Shown in pieces: positions 50,042 to 59,566 of a stretch of 64,000 nt of DNA (position 1 is its first letter; each line of letters opens with the position of its first letter). A program made the translations under genes and the position numbers. This stretch comes from Burkholderia sp. USMB20 (lineage in GTDB: Bacteria; Pseudomonadota; Gammaproteobacteria; Burkholderiales; Burkholderiaceae): the NCBI RefSeq assembly GCF_000949135.2, contig NZ_JTAN02000018.1, positions 1-64,000 on the forward strand. Direction: 5' to 3'. The notes beneath the pieces are model-generated. The model was not told where the DNA came from. It made no database searches and was given only the letters and a program-made list of their open reading frames with translations.

Positions 50042-51517
50042 TCACTGGAACCAGTGTTCACGTGCTTTCATGATCAACGCCTTAGCGGCATCCTCTTCCA
50101 TCCCGGTCATATCGACCAGTTCATCCACGGCCAGCTCGGCGACATCGTCGCGCGTCTGCATGCCGTGTTCGGCCAGCTTCGCGAGCAACTCCGGCGTGAT
50201 GCCGTCGAGGCCCTTCAAATCCAGCGCTGCATTTTCAACCTTTTCTTCGTTCGCGATCGCCATCGTCAACAGAGCGTCGCGTGCGCGGTTGCGCAGTTCG
50301 TGCACGGTGTCCTCGTCGAACGCCTCGATTTCGAGCATTTCGTTGAGCGGCACGTACGCGATCTCTTCGAGGCTCGTGAAGCCTTCGTCGATCAGGATGT
50401 CGGCAACTTCTTCGTCGACGTCGAGACGCGCCATGAACAGCGAACGCAGTCGGTCGCGCTCTTCACCCTGCTTCAGGGCGGATTCGTCCGGCGTCATGAT
50501 GTTGATCTGCCAGCCGGTCAGTTCGCTGGCAAGGCGAACGTTCTGACCGCTGCGGCCGATCGCGACAGCCAGCTCGTTCTCGTCGACGACGACGTCCATC
50601 GAGTGCTTTTCTTCATCGACGACGATCGACTGGACGGCTGCCGGCGCGAGCGCGCCGATCACGAACTGGGCGGGATCCTCGGACCATAGCACGATGTCGA
50701 TGTTTTCGCCACCGAGCTCGTTGCGCACGGCCTGCACGCGGGAGCCGCGGATGCCGACGCAGGTGCCGATCGGATCGATCCGCTTGTCGTAGGCGATCAC
50801 GCCGATCTTCGCGCGCACGCCCGGATCGCGAGCGGCTGCCTTGATCTCGAGCAGGCCCTGCTCGATTTCCGGCACTTCCATCTCGAACAGCTTCATCAGG
50901 AACTCGGGCGCAGTGCGCGAGAGTTCGATCTGCGGGCCGCGCGCGGTGCGGTCGACCTTCGCGATGTAGGCACGCACGCGGTCGCCCACGCGCAGGTTTT
51001 CCTTCGGGATCAGCTGGTCGCGGCGCAGCAGCGCTTCGACACGGCCCGATTCGACGATGAAGTTGCCCTTGTCGAGGCGCTTCACCGTGCCGGTCATGAT
51101 CTTTTCGCCGCGCTCGAGGTAGTCGTTCAGGATCTGCTCGCGTTCGGCATCGCGCACCTTCTGCAGGATCACCTGCTTCGCGGCCTGCGCGCCGATACGG
51201 CCGAACTCGATCGACGGCACCGGCTCCTCGATGAATTCGCCGACTTCGACGTCGGGCTTCTGCTCACGTGCTTCGAACAGCAGGATCTCGCGATCCGGCT
51301 CCTGCAAGCCTGCCTCGTCGGGCACGACGAGCCAGCGACGGAAGGTTTCGTGCTCGCCGCTTTCGCGATCGATATGGACGCGGATTTCGGCGCCTTCGTC
51401 GAACAGCTTCTTGGAAGCGGAAGCGAGCGCGGCCTCGAGGGCGCCCAGCACCACATCCTTGTCGACGTTTTTCTCGCGCGCCAGCGCATCCACCAGCATC
51501 AACACTTCGCGACTCAT
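50042..51517 (-). CDS. nusA: Transcription termination/antitermination factor NusA
   Basis: 491 residues. NusA N-domain ([23 protein letters not shown]), S1 domain ([20 protein letters not shown]), two KH domains ([24 protein letters not shown] and [20 protein letters not shown]) and two C-terminal acidic repeats (from about 360), as in gamma/beta-proteobacteria. ATG overlaps the rimP stop by one base. The leader terminator upstream suggests self-control. Confidence 0.96.
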   Translation of the reverse strand: MSREVLMLVDALAREKNVDKDVVLGALEAALASASKKLFDEGAEIRVHIDRESGEHETFRRWLVVPDEAGLQEPDREILLFEAREQKPDVEVGEFIEEPVPSIEFGRIGAQAAKQVILQKVRDAEREQILNDYLERGEKIMTGTVKRLDKGNFIVESGRVEALLRRDQLIPKENLRVGDRVRAYIAKVDRTARGPQIELSRTAPEFLMKLFEMEVPEIEQGLLEIKAAARDPGVRAKIGVIAYDKRIDPIGTCVGIRGSRVQAVRNELGGENIDIVLWSEDPAQFVIGALAPAAVQSIVVDEEKHSMDVVVDENELAVAIGRSGQNVRLASELTGWQINIMTPDESALKQGEERDRLRSLFMARLDVDEEVADILIDEGFTSLEEIAYVPLNEMLEIEAFDEDTVHELRNRARDALLTMAIANEEKVENAALDLKGLDGITPELLAKLAEHGMQTRDDVAELAVDELVDMTGMEEDAAKALIMKAREHWFQ

Positions 51518-51975
51518 TATTTGCGGCTCCTAAAGTCAACTTGCGGAATCAGGCGGGCTTTGTCGATATCGGCCAGCGTGAAATCCAGCATGGCTGCCTC
51601 GCCCTTCTTCCTCTCAAATTCCAAACCGATCGTTTCGCCATTCGGCGCGTGCAGAATGCCCCGGTACGTCTTGCGCCCGTCCAGCGGCTTTTTCAAGGTC
51701 ACGGAAACTTCGCTGCCGGCGAAGCGCTCGAAGTCGGCCAGCTTCTTCAACGGGCGGTCGAGCCCCGGGGACGAGACTTCGAGCCGTTCGTAATCGATGT
51801 TTTCGACCGTCAAGACGTGCTGGAGCTGACGCGTGACCTTTTCGCAATCTTCGAGCGAGATGCCGGCAGGCTGATCGATGTAGATGCAAAGCATGCCGCG
51901 CCCGGTGCGCTCGAGATCCACCAGCTCGTAGCCGAGCCCGGTGACCGTGGTTTCTATCAGTTCCGTCAGTTGCAC
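51517..51975 (-). CDS. rimP: Ribosome maturation factor RimP
   Basis: 152 residues with the RimP N-domain ([36 protein letters not shown]) and SM-like C-domain ([13 protein letters not shown]). Needed for 30S assembly. The start is GTG at 51975 with AGAGGA six bases before it; no ATG fits the family start. First gene of the rimP-nusA-infB-rbfA-truB unit. Confidence 0.94.
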   Translation of the reverse strand: MQLTELIETTVTGLGYELVDLERTGRGMLCIYIDQPAGISLEDCEKVTRQLQHVLTVENIDYERLEVSSPGLDRPLKKLADFERFAGSEVSVTLKKPLDGRKTYRGILHAPNGETIGLEFERKKGEAAMLDFTLADIDKARLIPQVDFRSRK

Positions 51976-52077
51976 AGTGTCCTCTCAGGTGTTCGCGCCC
52001 GCCGCTCGCGATTCACCCGCGGGCGCGCGCCTTAGCCGGCGCAGGAAGCGCTACCCGAGATGCCTAACCGTTTCAGC

Positions 52078-52157
52078 AAAAAAAAATGGGCGGAACGCCC
52101 ATCTTCTTACTGGTGGTCGCACCTGAGCCGCACATTGAATCCGTACGCCCAGCGACT
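52078..52157 (-). ncRNA. Leader RNA of rimP-nusA operon with terminator (attenuator or small RNA)
   Basis: From the predicted start near 52157 the minus-strand RNA runs about 55 bases to ATGGGCG-TTC-CGCCCAT, a perfect 7-bp stem, followed by nine T (52078-52086). The rimP GTG is a further 100 bases on. So most transcripts should end at about 80 nt unless read-through occurs. In Bacillus, NusA is known to stop transcription in the leader of its own operon; the same logic is inferred here. A free-standing sRNA is the alternative. Confidence 0.6.
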
Positions 52158-52162
52158 CCGCG

Positions 52163-52191
52163 ATTATAGCGATTTTTGGCGCAAACGCCAA
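52163..52191 (-). promoter_or_regulatory. Sigma-70 promoter of the rimP-nusA-infB operon
   Basis: On the minus strand TTGGCG, 17 bases and a perfect TATAAT. The -35 region is part of the hairpin TTGGCG-TTTG-CGCCAA. Confidence 0.8.
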
Positions 52192-52393
52192 GCCAGCCGG
52201 TAAAAGCAGCGTCCAGCCCGCCTTTACCGACCAAAAATGCGAAACCGGACTGTCCGACCAGGCGGCACAATCCGGCAGCGCGATATATATACAGTCAAAA
52301 GCAAACCACGCAGGGCGAGGTGCCGACCCAACCGGACTCATGCCGATTTCGCCGGCACACCGGCGGCTTCATGCCGCCGGACGCCACAAACGC

Positions 52394-54103
52394 TCAGCGG
52401 CCCCGCGAGCGATTGCGCTGCGGACGCTGACCGCCGCGCGCACCGCCGCCGCCGTTGCCGGCGCCTTCGGCGCGATTGCCGTTGGGATTGCGGTTGCCGC
52501 CCTTGCCGCCGCCGCGCTTGCCGCCAGCGCCTTCACGCTTGGGGCCCGCGCCATACGACGCACGATTGCCGTCGACATCGCGACCGCCACCCGAGCGGTT
52601 GCCATAACCCGACGGCGAAACCGGCAAGCTGCCGTAACCGCTCAGGCCGGGCAGGCCCGGGGCGCCGCGCCGGCCGCCACCGCGACGCGGCTGGTCGAGC
52701 TGACCATGCGTCGTCAGCACCGGCTCGCGGCCGATGAAGCCCATCGACGTCTGCATCGGATCCGGCTGGCGGCGCTCAGCCTGCCCGCCACCACCGCGCT
52801 TGCCCTTTTCCTCGGACGGCGCCTTCAGGCCGACAGTCGCCATCAGCTTGCGCACCTGCGCCTCGTCAAGCTCTTCCCAGCGACCGCGCTTCAGGCCGCG
52901 CGGCAGCGGGATCGGACCGTGACGCGTACGGATCAGGCGGCTCACCATCAGGCCGGCCGCCTCGAACATCCGGCGCACTTCGCGGTTGCGGCCTTCGGCC
53001 AGCGCAACGTGATACCAGTGGTTCGTGCCTTCGCCGCCACCGTCGCGGATGCGCAGGAAGTTCGCCGGGCCGTCATCGAGCTCGACGCCATGCAGCAGCT
53101 TCTGCCGCATCCCTTCGGACAGTTCGCCGACGACGCGCACCGCGTACTCGCGTTCGACGCTGTAGCGCGGATGCATGAAGCGGTTCGCGAGATCGCCCGA
53201 CGTCGTCAGCATCAGCAGGCCTTCGGTGTTGAAGTCGAGACGGCCCACCGCGAGCCATTTCGCCGTCTTCATCGGCGGCAGGCGGTCGAACACCGACGGA
53301 CGACCTTCCGGGTCCGCGTGGCTGACGATCTCGCCGGTCGGCTTGTGGTACAGCAGCACGCGCGGCGGCTTGTTCGGCAGCTTGCGCTTGACCGGCTTGC
53401 CGTTGATGCGAACCTGGTCGGTCGGCATGATGCGCTGGCCGATATGCGCGGGCTCACCGTTCACCGACACGCGGCCGGCGACGATCAGCTCTTCCATTTC
53501 GCGGCGCGAACCCATGCCGGCTTCCGCGAGCACCTTGTGGAGCTTCGGTGCGTCGTCGTCCGGCGACAGCACGCGCTTGTTCGCCGGCTGGCTGCGGCCG
53601 CGACGCAGCATCGGCGCACGTACGCCGCTGCCGCCCGCCGAATTGTCCGCGTCGAATGCCGGCGACGTCACATAGGCGAACAGATCGTCCTGCGACGCTG
53701 CGTCGCCTTCGGCCTTCGCCGCGCCGCCCTCGGCCTTCGCCGAACCGCCGCGTCGCCCCTGGCCGCCTTGCCCGCCCTGGGCACCCTTGGCTGCGCCTTC
53801 GCGCTTGCCGGCCGGCTTGCGGCCACCCTTGGCCGCACCTTCCTTGCGCGGCGCGCGTGCGGGCTGCGCTTCCGCCGCGTCGGCCGGCTGCGCTTCCGCG
53901 CCCTCGCCGCCCTGCGACTCGCCATCGCCCTTCGACTTGGCTGCCGCGCGGCGACGCGCGATCAGGCTGCGCGGGCCGCGCCGCAGGCCGCGGCGGGGAC
54001 GCTCGTCACCACCCGCGGCCGGAGCGTCCTGCTCCGGCGCATCGTCGGCACGCGCGGCCTGCACGGCAGGCGCGGACGATTCAATATCGTGGATATCAGT
54101 CAA
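52394..54103 (-). CDS. rluB: 23S rRNA pseudouridine(2605) synthase, long-tailed
   Basis: 569 residues. The enzyme core lies at about 185-425: an S4 RNA-binding domain ([30 protein letters not shown]) and the RsuA/RluB catalytic motif [13 protein letters not shown] with the active-site Asp. It is flanked by an N-terminal 180-residue Ala/Gly/Arg/Lys region and a C-terminal 130-residue Gly/Arg/Asn tail, both likely disordered and RNA-binding. E. coli RluB is about 290 residues. It is 60 bp after scpB. Confidence 0.93.
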   Translation of the reverse strand: MTDIHDIESSAPAVQAARADDAPEQDAPAAGGDERPRRGLRRGPRSLIARRRAAAKSKGDGESQGGEGAEAQPADAAEAQPARAPRKEGAAKGGRKPAGKREGAAKGAQGGQGGQGRRGGSAKAEGGAAKAEGDAASQDDLFAYVTSPAFDADNSAGGSGVRAPMLRRGRSQPANKRVLSPDDDAPKLHKVLAEAGMGSRREMEELIVAGRVSVNGEPAHIGQRIMPTDQVRINGKPVKRKLPNKPPRVLLYHKPTGEIVSHADPEGRPSVFDRLPPMKTAKWLAVGRLDFNTEGLLMLTTSGDLANRFMHPRYSVEREYAVRVVGELSEGMRQKLLHGVELDDGPANFLRIRDGGGEGTNHWYHVALAEGRNREVRRMFEAAGLMVSRLIRTRHGPIPLPRGLKRGRWEELDEAQVRKLMATVGLKAPSEEKGKRGGGGQAERRQPDPMQTSMGFIGREPVLTTHGQLDQPRRGGGRRGAPGLPGLSGYGSLPVSPSGYGNRSGGGRDVDGNRASYGAGPKREGAGGKRGGGKGGNRNPNGNRAEGAGNGGGGARGGQRPQRNRSRGR

Positions 54104-54163
54104 AACAACCTCAAAATGTCAGGTCTCGCGCCCGACTCGGGCGCGGCAAGAAGTCGGCCGCGA

Positions 54164-55186
54164 TCAGGCGCGGCGCTGTTCGGGTTCTGCTTCGTCGTCC
54201 GGCAGTGCGTCGGCGCCGATGGGCGCGCTGGCACTGCGTACGGCGTCGGCGAGGCTGTCGGACGTATCGTCCAGCAACTCGCCGTCCGCGGGACGGGAGC
54301 GTGAGGCGTCGGCCTGGCCAGCCTCGCCCGGTATGTCGCCGGCCGCTTCCGCTCCGTCTCCGGCAACCGCGTCGGCAGCCGGCTTGCGATCTTCCTCGTT
54401 CCACACCGCGTGCAGCGGCTCGGGCTGCCCGCCGGCCGGCGCTGCTTCGGCGCCGCCCTGTTCGCTCTGAACGCGATCCGCTTCCAGCGTATCGCGGTTC
54501 GGCATTTCCTGCGTCGGCGCGCCTTCCGTTGCGGCGTCGCCCGGCAATTCATCCGGCTGAACGTGCGGCTCGTCGGCCGCCGCTTCGCCGGCTTCCGGCA
54601 CCGCGTCCGCCGCCGGCGCATCGCCGTCGAAGTCCATCGCCTGCTGCGCGAGCAGCGCGGCTTCGATGTTCGCTGCCGGCTCCTCGAGCGCCGGCAGGTC
54701 GTCGAGCGCCTTCAGGCCGAGATCGTCGAGGAACTGCTTGGTCGTCGCGTACAGCGCCGGGCGGCCCGGCACGTCGCGATGCCCGATCACCTCGATCCAG
54801 CCGCGATCCTCGAGCTGCTTGACCACCTGCGTATTGACCGTGACGCCGCGAATCTCTTCGATGTCGCCGCGCGTGACGGGTTGCCGATACGCAATGATCG
54901 CGAGCGTCTCGAGCACCGCACGCGAATATTTCGGCGGCTTCTCGGGATGCAGTCGGTCCAGGTAATGGCGCATCGCCGGCTTGCTCTGGAAGCGCCATCC
55001 GGTTGCCAGCGCCACCAGTTCGACACCGCGGCCGGACCAATCCTGTTTCAGATCTTCGAGCAACGTGCGGACCGTGTCAGCCGACACGCCGTCGGCAAAG
55101 AGCTTGCGCAAATCGCCGAGCTTCAGCGGTTCCTGCGCACAGATCAAAGCAGTCTCGAGGACGATCTTCGCCTCTTGGGTATTCAT
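54164..55186 (-). CDS. scpB: Chromosome segregation and condensation protein ScpB
   Basis: 340 residues. The first 195 form the ScpB double winged helix ([23 protein letters not shown], then [28 protein letters not shown] and [18 protein letters not shown]), the kite subunit of SMC-ScpAB condensin. Residues 200-340 are an acidic Ala/Glu/Asp tail not found in short homologs. scpA is not adjacent. It precedes rluB, the usual pairing. Confidence 0.92.
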   Translation of the reverse strand: MNTQEAKIVLETALICAQEPLKLGDLRKLFADGVSADTVRTLLEDLKQDWSGRGVELVALATGWRFQSKPAMRHYLDRLHPEKPPKYSRAVLETLAIIAYRQPVTRGDIEEIRGVTVNTQVVKQLEDRGWIEVIGHRDVPGRPALYATTKQFLDDLGLKALDDLPALEEPAANIEAALLAQQAMDFDGDAPAADAVPEAGEAAADEPHVQPDELPGDAATEGAPTQEMPNRDTLEADRVQSEQGGAEAAPAGGQPEPLHAVWNEEDRKPAADAVAGDGAEAAGDIPGEAGQADASRSRPADGELLDDTSDSLADAVRSASAPIGADALPDDEAEPEQRRA

Positions 55187-55458
55187 GCAGCTAGGCCAGA
55201 CCCTGTGGTCAAACGAACCGGATCAACAAACAGACGAAAGGAACGGAAGACGCGCTCGCCCGATTCTGATCGGTCATATTGATGGGAGCACGAACCGGGG
55301 GCGGCGAACCAACTTCAAGCCAGGCCCAAACCGGACGGAACAGCACGGTTCAACGACGGAACCGCGTGACTGAGCGCCATCTTACGCAAAATTGCCCGGT
55401 GCGTAAAGATGAGCCGAAAGGCCCGCCGCCCGCACGCCGCACCCGCTCCGTCCCCGCT

Positions 55459-56661
55459 TCAACGCAGGCCTGCGCCGCGCGCGAGGAACGCCCGCAAGCG
55501 CTCGACGCCTGCCTCGAGCCGCACCGGATCGCACGCGTAGCACCAGCGCACGAACCCTTCCCCCTCCGGGCCGAACGCGCGGCCGGGCGCCAGCCCGAGC
55601 CCCGCCTCGCGCACCAGCGACTTGCAGAACGCAAGACTGTCGTCCGCGCCCGGCAACCGCAGGAACAGGGACATCGCACCCGGCGGAGGCGGCACGTCGA
55701 CGCCCGGCAACGTGCGCAGCGCGGCGACCAGGTGGTCACGCGCACCGCGCAGCGCCGCGACGAACGACTGCACGAACGGCTCGCCGTCACGCAGCGCGAC
55801 TTCTCCCGCGGCCTGGATGAAACCCGGCGCGCACGACGTGTTGTACTCGACCAGCTTCGACAGATCGCCCATCACCGACGCCGGCGCGACCAGCCATCCG
55901 AGCCGCCAGCCCGTCATCGCCCAGGCCTTCGAGAACGAATTCACGACGATTACCCGCTCGTCGCGCGATGCGATGTCCAGGAACGACGCCGCGCCGTCCG
56001 TGCCGAACACGAGCCGTTCGTACACCTCGTCGGCGACCACCCAGATGCCGTGGCGCCGGCAATGCGCGAGCACGGCCTGCTGGTCGTCGCGGGACATCAC
56101 CCAGCCGGTCGGATTGTTCGGCGAGTTGACGAACAGCATCCGCGTGCCGGGCGTCAGCGCCGCGATCAGCCGGTCGACGTCGAGCCGCCAGCCCGCATCG
56201 CCATGGCGGAGCGACACGCACTCGACCTGTGCACCGAGGATCTTCGGGATCTCGACGAGATTCGGCCAGAGCGGCGTGACGGCGACGACGCGGTCGCCCG
56301 GGCCGACCAGCAACTGCGCAGCCAGCATCAGCGCGCTCACGCCCGAACTCGTCACGGCGATCGTATCGGCCGCCGTCGCACCGTGACGCGCACCAACATA
56401 GGTCGCAATCGCGTTGCGCAGAGGCACGGTGCCGAGGTTGTGCGTGTAGAAGGTCGCACCGTCGCGCAGTGCGGCGGCAGCCGCGTCGCGAATGAATGCG
56501 GGCGTCACGCGATCGGACTCGCCGAACCAGAACGGCAGCACGTCGGGTACGCCGAAGCCGGCGTTCGCCACTTCCCGGATCAGCGACGGACGCAGCGCCT
56601 GAACTGCGCTGCGCGCCGCCGGCTCGCCCGTCGCCGGGCCGACATCTGCGGAATGCGTCAT
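55459..56661 (-). CDS. Class I/II pyridoxal-phosphate aminotransferase
   Basis: 400 residues. PLP lysine lies in VNSFSKAWAMTGWRLGW (about 235); other fold type I marks are FVNSPNNPTGWVMS and VVADEVYERLVFG. N-terminal FGESDRVTPAFI resembles aspartate/aromatic aminotransferase-like enzymes. It moves an amino group between an amino acid and a keto acid; substrate unknown. The LysR gene lies 66 bp upstream on the same strand, so the two may be co-transcribed. Confidence 0.9.
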   Translation of the reverse strand: MTHSADVGPATGEPAARSAVQALRPSLIREVANAGFGVPDVLPFWFGESDRVTPAFIRDAAAAALRDGATFYTHNLGTVPLRNAIATYVGARHGATAADTIAVTSSGVSALMLAAQLLVGPGDRVVAVTPLWPNLVEIPKILGAQVECVSLRHGDAGWRLDVDRLIAALTPGTRMLFVNSPNNPTGWVMSRDDQQAVLAHCRRHGIWVVADEVYERLVFGTDGAASFLDIASRDERVIVVNSFSKAWAMTGWRLGWLVAPASVMGDLSKLVEYNTSCAPGFIQAAGEVALRDGEPFVQSFVAALRGARDHLVAALRTLPGVDVPPPPGAMSLFLRLPGADDSLAFCKSLVREAGLGLAPGRAFGPEGEGFVRWCYACDPVRLEAGVERLRAFLARGAGLR

Positions 56662-56727
56662 CGAGAACCGCCACCGAGGAACACGATCCGCGTAGTGTAC
56701 CGGCGTGCGCGCCCGATCCGCACCCTT

Positions 56728-57630
56728 TCAGTCGAGATCCTCCGCCCGCGCCGGCATCTGGCGCACGAGTTCCCAGATCGCCTGCGCGGCCGGCGACAGC
56801 GAGCGGTCGCGGCGGCGCACCAGTTCGACGGTGCGCTCGGTACGCGGCGTCAGCGGCCGCGCGACCAGCGTCGATCCGGCCGGCAGCGGCAGCGACAGCC
56901 ACGGCTGCACGCTCACGCCGACGCCGGCCTCGACGAGCCCGAACACCGTCGCCGAATGCCCGAGCTCCTGCATGACCGTCGCATTGACCCGATGGGCGGC
57001 CAGCGCAGCGTCGATCAGCGGCCGGCTTCCGGACGCATGGTCGAGCAGCACGAGACGCTCGCCGTCGAGCGCCGTCCACGGCACCTCGGCCCGCGCCGCG
57101 AGCGGATGATCGGCGCGCGCGACCAGGCAGAACGAGTCGGTCATCAACGGTTCGCACACGAGATCGGCAACGGTGAGCGGCCCGATGACGACGCCGAAAT
57201 CGACTTCGCTCGACTTCACCTTGCGCAGGACGTCGCTCTGCACGTCGTCACGCAGGCCGAGCGTGACGAACGGGAACTGGCGCTCGCACGACGCGACGAC
57301 GCGCGGCATCAGCCGGCACGCGATCGTCGGGCTCGCAGCGACGATCACGCGCCCCCGCCGCTGCTCGCCGATCTCGCGAATCTCGCGCAGCGTGTCGTCG
57401 AGATCGGCGATCAGGCGGGACACGCTCGCGATCAGGTTCGTCCCGACGTCGGTCAACTGCACGTCGCGCGTCGTCCGGTCGATCAGCTTCAGTCCGAGCT
57501 CGGTCTCGAGTTCGCGCACGCAACGGCTAACCGCGGACTGCGTGAGCCCGATCTCGTCGCCCGCGCGACTGAAGCTCCGGAGCCGCGCAACCTCGATGAA
57601 TACGCGAAGCTGGCGCAGCGTAACGTTCAT
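56728..57630 (-). CDS. LysR-family transcriptional regulator
   Basis: 300 residues. N-terminal helix-turn-helix (LRQLRVFIEVARLRSFSRAGDEIGLTQSAVSRCVRELETELGL; only the first 60 residues bind DNA) and a periplasmic-binding-like effector domain from about 92 (RVIVAASPTIACRLMPRVVASCERQFP). It may control the aminotransferase that follows on the same strand; most LysR regulators are divergent from their target, so this is less sure. The ATG follows GAGAGGGG. Confidence 0.92.
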   Translation of the reverse strand: MNVTLRQLRVFIEVARLRSFSRAGDEIGLTQSAVSRCVRELETELGLKLIDRTTRDVQLTDVGTNLIASVSRLIADLDDTLREIREIGEQRRGRVIVAASPTIACRLMPRVVASCERQFPFVTLGLRDDVQSDVLRKVKSSEVDFGVVIGPLTVADLVCEPLMTDSFCLVARADHPLAARAEVPWTALDGERLVLLDHASGSRPLIDAALAAHRVNATVMQELGHSATVFGLVEAGVGVSVQPWLSLPLPAGSTLVARPLTPRTERTVELVRRRDRSLSPAAQAIWELVRQMPARAEDLD

Positions 57631-58057
57631 CCCCTCTCCTCATCAATCGTCGATACCGATGCGCGATTTTAATGCGCGCCATCGTCTTCGATGTGCGAAT
57701 CCGGCACCGGCAGCACATGTTTCGCTGCGGTGCAATATCGACGCAAACGCACGTAGCACGGGCGACTTGCACAAGATTGGTGATTGTCCTGATTTGCTGG
57801 CGGGTTATTTTGGCGTCTTATACGCCCCTAGCTGACTTAGCCGTCAGCCCGCTGCCAAGCGGCTCTCGCGGGAATCGCCTCAGACATGGCACACATCGTG
57901 CTTTATCTGACGTACAGGGCGCAGGTCGAGTCGGACAGAGGGCAGAAACGCCGCTGCCGGCCAACCGGAAGCCCCCACCCGGCACTCGACGCTCGAGTGC
58001 TTGAAGAGTGCGCGGCGCAGGGCAGCGCACCGGAGTTAGCTTCGCTGAGGTGAGGAC
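57631..58057. promoter_or_regulatory. Structured intergenic region upstream of the second DUF4096 gene
   Basis: 427 bp without a convincing coding frame. It holds GCTGAC...GTCAGC (57829-57846) and CCGCT...AGCGG hairpins, a sigma-54-like box at 57887 and the perfect 8-bp hairpin GCACTCGA-CGC-TCGAGTGC (57982-58000). A transcribed structured leader or an unrecognised RNA gene is possible. Confidence 0.45.
57887..57902 (+). promoter_or_regulatory. Weak sigma-54-like promoter
   Basis: TGGCACACATCGTGCT keeps the GG and GC at the correct 12-bp interval and TGGCAC, but differs at two other consensus positions. Transcription would start near 57913 toward the DUF4096 gene. No CGTAACG element is found upstream. 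Confidence 0.3.
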
Positions 58058-58459
58058 ATGATGCTGTTCGACGATTTGAGAGATAACGAGTGGGCGCTGG
58101 TCGAAGGTCTGTTTTGCTCGGAACCCGCACGCAGTGAACGGCGCGGCCGTCCCCGCGTGGAGGCCCGTTCGGTGGTAAACGCCGTGCTGTGGGTACTGTC
58201 GACGGGTGAAGGCTGGTCGAAGCTGCCGGGCCGCTATCCGTCGCCGCCGACCTGCCGCCGTCGCTTCGACGAATGGCAGGCAGACGGCACGCTCGCCGAA
58301 ATCGTCAAGCGACTCGGCACGAGCGGCCGCCAGATCTCGCTGCGCGGGCGCATCGGGGCGAGCGCGACGAAGCCGCCAGCACCGCCGAGCCGCGACCGGC
58401 TGCGCGGCGCCTTCTGGACCAACCCGGAATCCTGGCGCGCCCCCGTGAAGATGGCGTAA
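58058..58459 (+). CDS. Orphan IS5-type transposase N-domain protein (DUF4096), copy 2
   Basis: 133 residues. LRDNEWALVEGLFCSE, RRGRPRVEARSVVNAVLWVLSTGEGWSKLPGRYPSPPTCRRRFDEW is the DUF4096 domain, homologous to the gene at 30526 but clearly diverged. The DDE catalytic part is absent; a basic Pro/Arg tail follows. It has a good ribosome-binding site (GAGGTGAGGAC) and its own terminator, features of a normal host gene. No IS ends are visible. Confidence 0.78.
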   Translation: MMLFDDLRDNEWALVEGLFCSEPARSERRGRPRVEARSVVNAVLWVLSTGEGWSKLPGRYPSPPTCRRRFDEWQADGTLAEIVKRLGTSGRQISLRGRIGASATKPPAPPSRDRLRGAFWTNPESWRAPVKMA

Positions 58460-58471
58460 CGCATGCTCGAT

Positions 58472-58498
58472 CGGGCGGCTTCGGCCGCCCGGTTTCTT
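58472..58498 (+). terminator. Terminator of the second DUF4096 gene
   Basis: CGGGCGGC-TTCG-GCCGCCCG, an 8-bp stem with a stable UUCG loop, followed by GTTTCTTT. Confidence 0.85.
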
Positions 58499-58658
58499 TC
58501 AGTGCCACGCGCTTTTGCGCGGCGCTCGCGTCGCCGTCGATTACGCCTGTCGTGCGGCGATACATCTATTTACGATTATTTACAGCAAGCCTGCACTCCC
58601 ACGCTTACCTTAGCGAAATATCAACAGGCCGCGCCGGTGGCTTGAAGGGAGCCCCGCC

Positions 58659-58910
58659 ATGAAACCAATGTCACTGCTCGTCGCATGCGGCATTGTCATT
58701 TCGCTGGCGCTGACCGCCCCCGCTCGCGCGGACGATCGCGCGAAGCCGCCTCACCACCAGCAGGATCATCGGAACACCCTTCGCCAGCAACCGCCCGCCG
58801 CGCCGCCCAATCGGCAGACCGTGCCGCGCGGCGATTTGCGCGGCGACATCGCCAGCAACGCGCGCGCGCGCACTGGCTCGCAGCCGTCCGACCTGCCGCG
58901 TCATCCGTAG
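58659..58910 (+). CDS. Small secreted Pro/Gln/His-rich protein
   Basis: 83 residues. Signal peptide (LLVACGIVISLALTAPARA, cleavage near residue 24) and a mature part of 59 residues that is polar and Pro/Gln/His/Arg-rich (KPPHHQQDHRN). No family recognised. AGGGAG precedes the ATG at good distance. Likely periplasmic. A terminator lies 111 bp downstream. Confidence 0.65.
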   Translation: MKPMSLLVACGIVISLALTAPARADDRAKPPHHQQDHRNTLRQQPPAAPPNRQTVPRGDLRGDIASNARARTGSQPSDLPRHP

Positions 58911-59020
58911 TCCGCAGGAATTCGTCAAAGAAAATTACCGGATTCGGGAACTGCCCGACATGCGACGAGTCACATTCGTTGCCATGAGCACAGCGTGGCA
59001 ACAGCAAAAGTATCCGGTAC

Positions 59021-59051
59021 GCCCGTATCCTCGCGATACGGGCTTTTTTTT
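59021..59051 (+). terminator. Terminator
   Basis: GCCCGTATC and GATACGGGC form a 9-bp stem with a 5-base loop followed by eight T. It ends the unit containing the small secreted protein. Confidence 0.92.
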
Positions 59052-59091
59052 GCGTCGCCGGTGGACGGCGCGCGAGAACGGGAGTGCGCCG

Positions 59092-59409
59092 CTACAGGCG
59101 GCTTTCGAGAATCGCCACGGCGCTCGCTTCGCTCAATGCGTAGTCGTCCATACGGCGATCGGTCCAGGAAAGCAGTTTCTCGTCACGCTCGAGGCGCGCG
59201 CATTCGGCACGACCGTTGTCGGTCAGCACCGCGATGTCGACCGGCGCATGGAAACCCGGTGCGGGAGCAACGGTCTTCTGCCTGACCGTGTCCATCAGCC
59301 CCAGCGACCGGAGATACTCGAACACGCCCGGGCGGCGCGCCCACGGTACCTGGCGGTACTGCACTCGTCTCAATGCGTCGAGCACCGCTTCGTTGGAATA
59401 CGTGGTCAT
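59092..59409 (-). CDS. Conserved hypothetical protein
   Basis: 105 residues, no signal or membrane segment. TYSNEAVLDALRRVQYRQVPWARR and a central IAVLTDNGRAECARLER read like a small helical domain, possibly a winged helix (DNGRA resembles the wing start of MarR/PadR-like proteins). GAAAGA before the ATG supports translation. I do not recognise a family. Confidence 0.6.
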   Translation of the reverse strand: MTTYSNEAVLDALRRVQYRQVPWARRPGVFEYLRSLGLMDTVRQKTVAPAPGFHAPVDIAVLTDNGRAECARLERDEKLLSWTDRRMDDYALSEASAVAILESRL

Positions 59410-59566
59410 CTCGATTCTTTCTTAAAGTGCAGCGACAATGCGAAGCGGCGCGCCGGGCGGGAGCTCCGCCCGCCGATACCGCCACCGATTCTGGGGGCCG
59501 ACGTTCGGCGTCGCGTCAGGGCCGGATCGTCAGCCGTCCATAAAAAGACACCATACCCCAATCAAA

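Noticed and set aside
52051-52341. 96-codon minus-strand frame between rluB and rimP
   Set aside because: It covers the promoter and terminator of the rimP leader and ends past the terminator; no ribosome-binding site.
57790-58050. 6S RNA
   Set aside because: The hairpins do not form the long closing stem with a large central bubble that I would expect, and I could not align it; kept only as an unassigned structured region.
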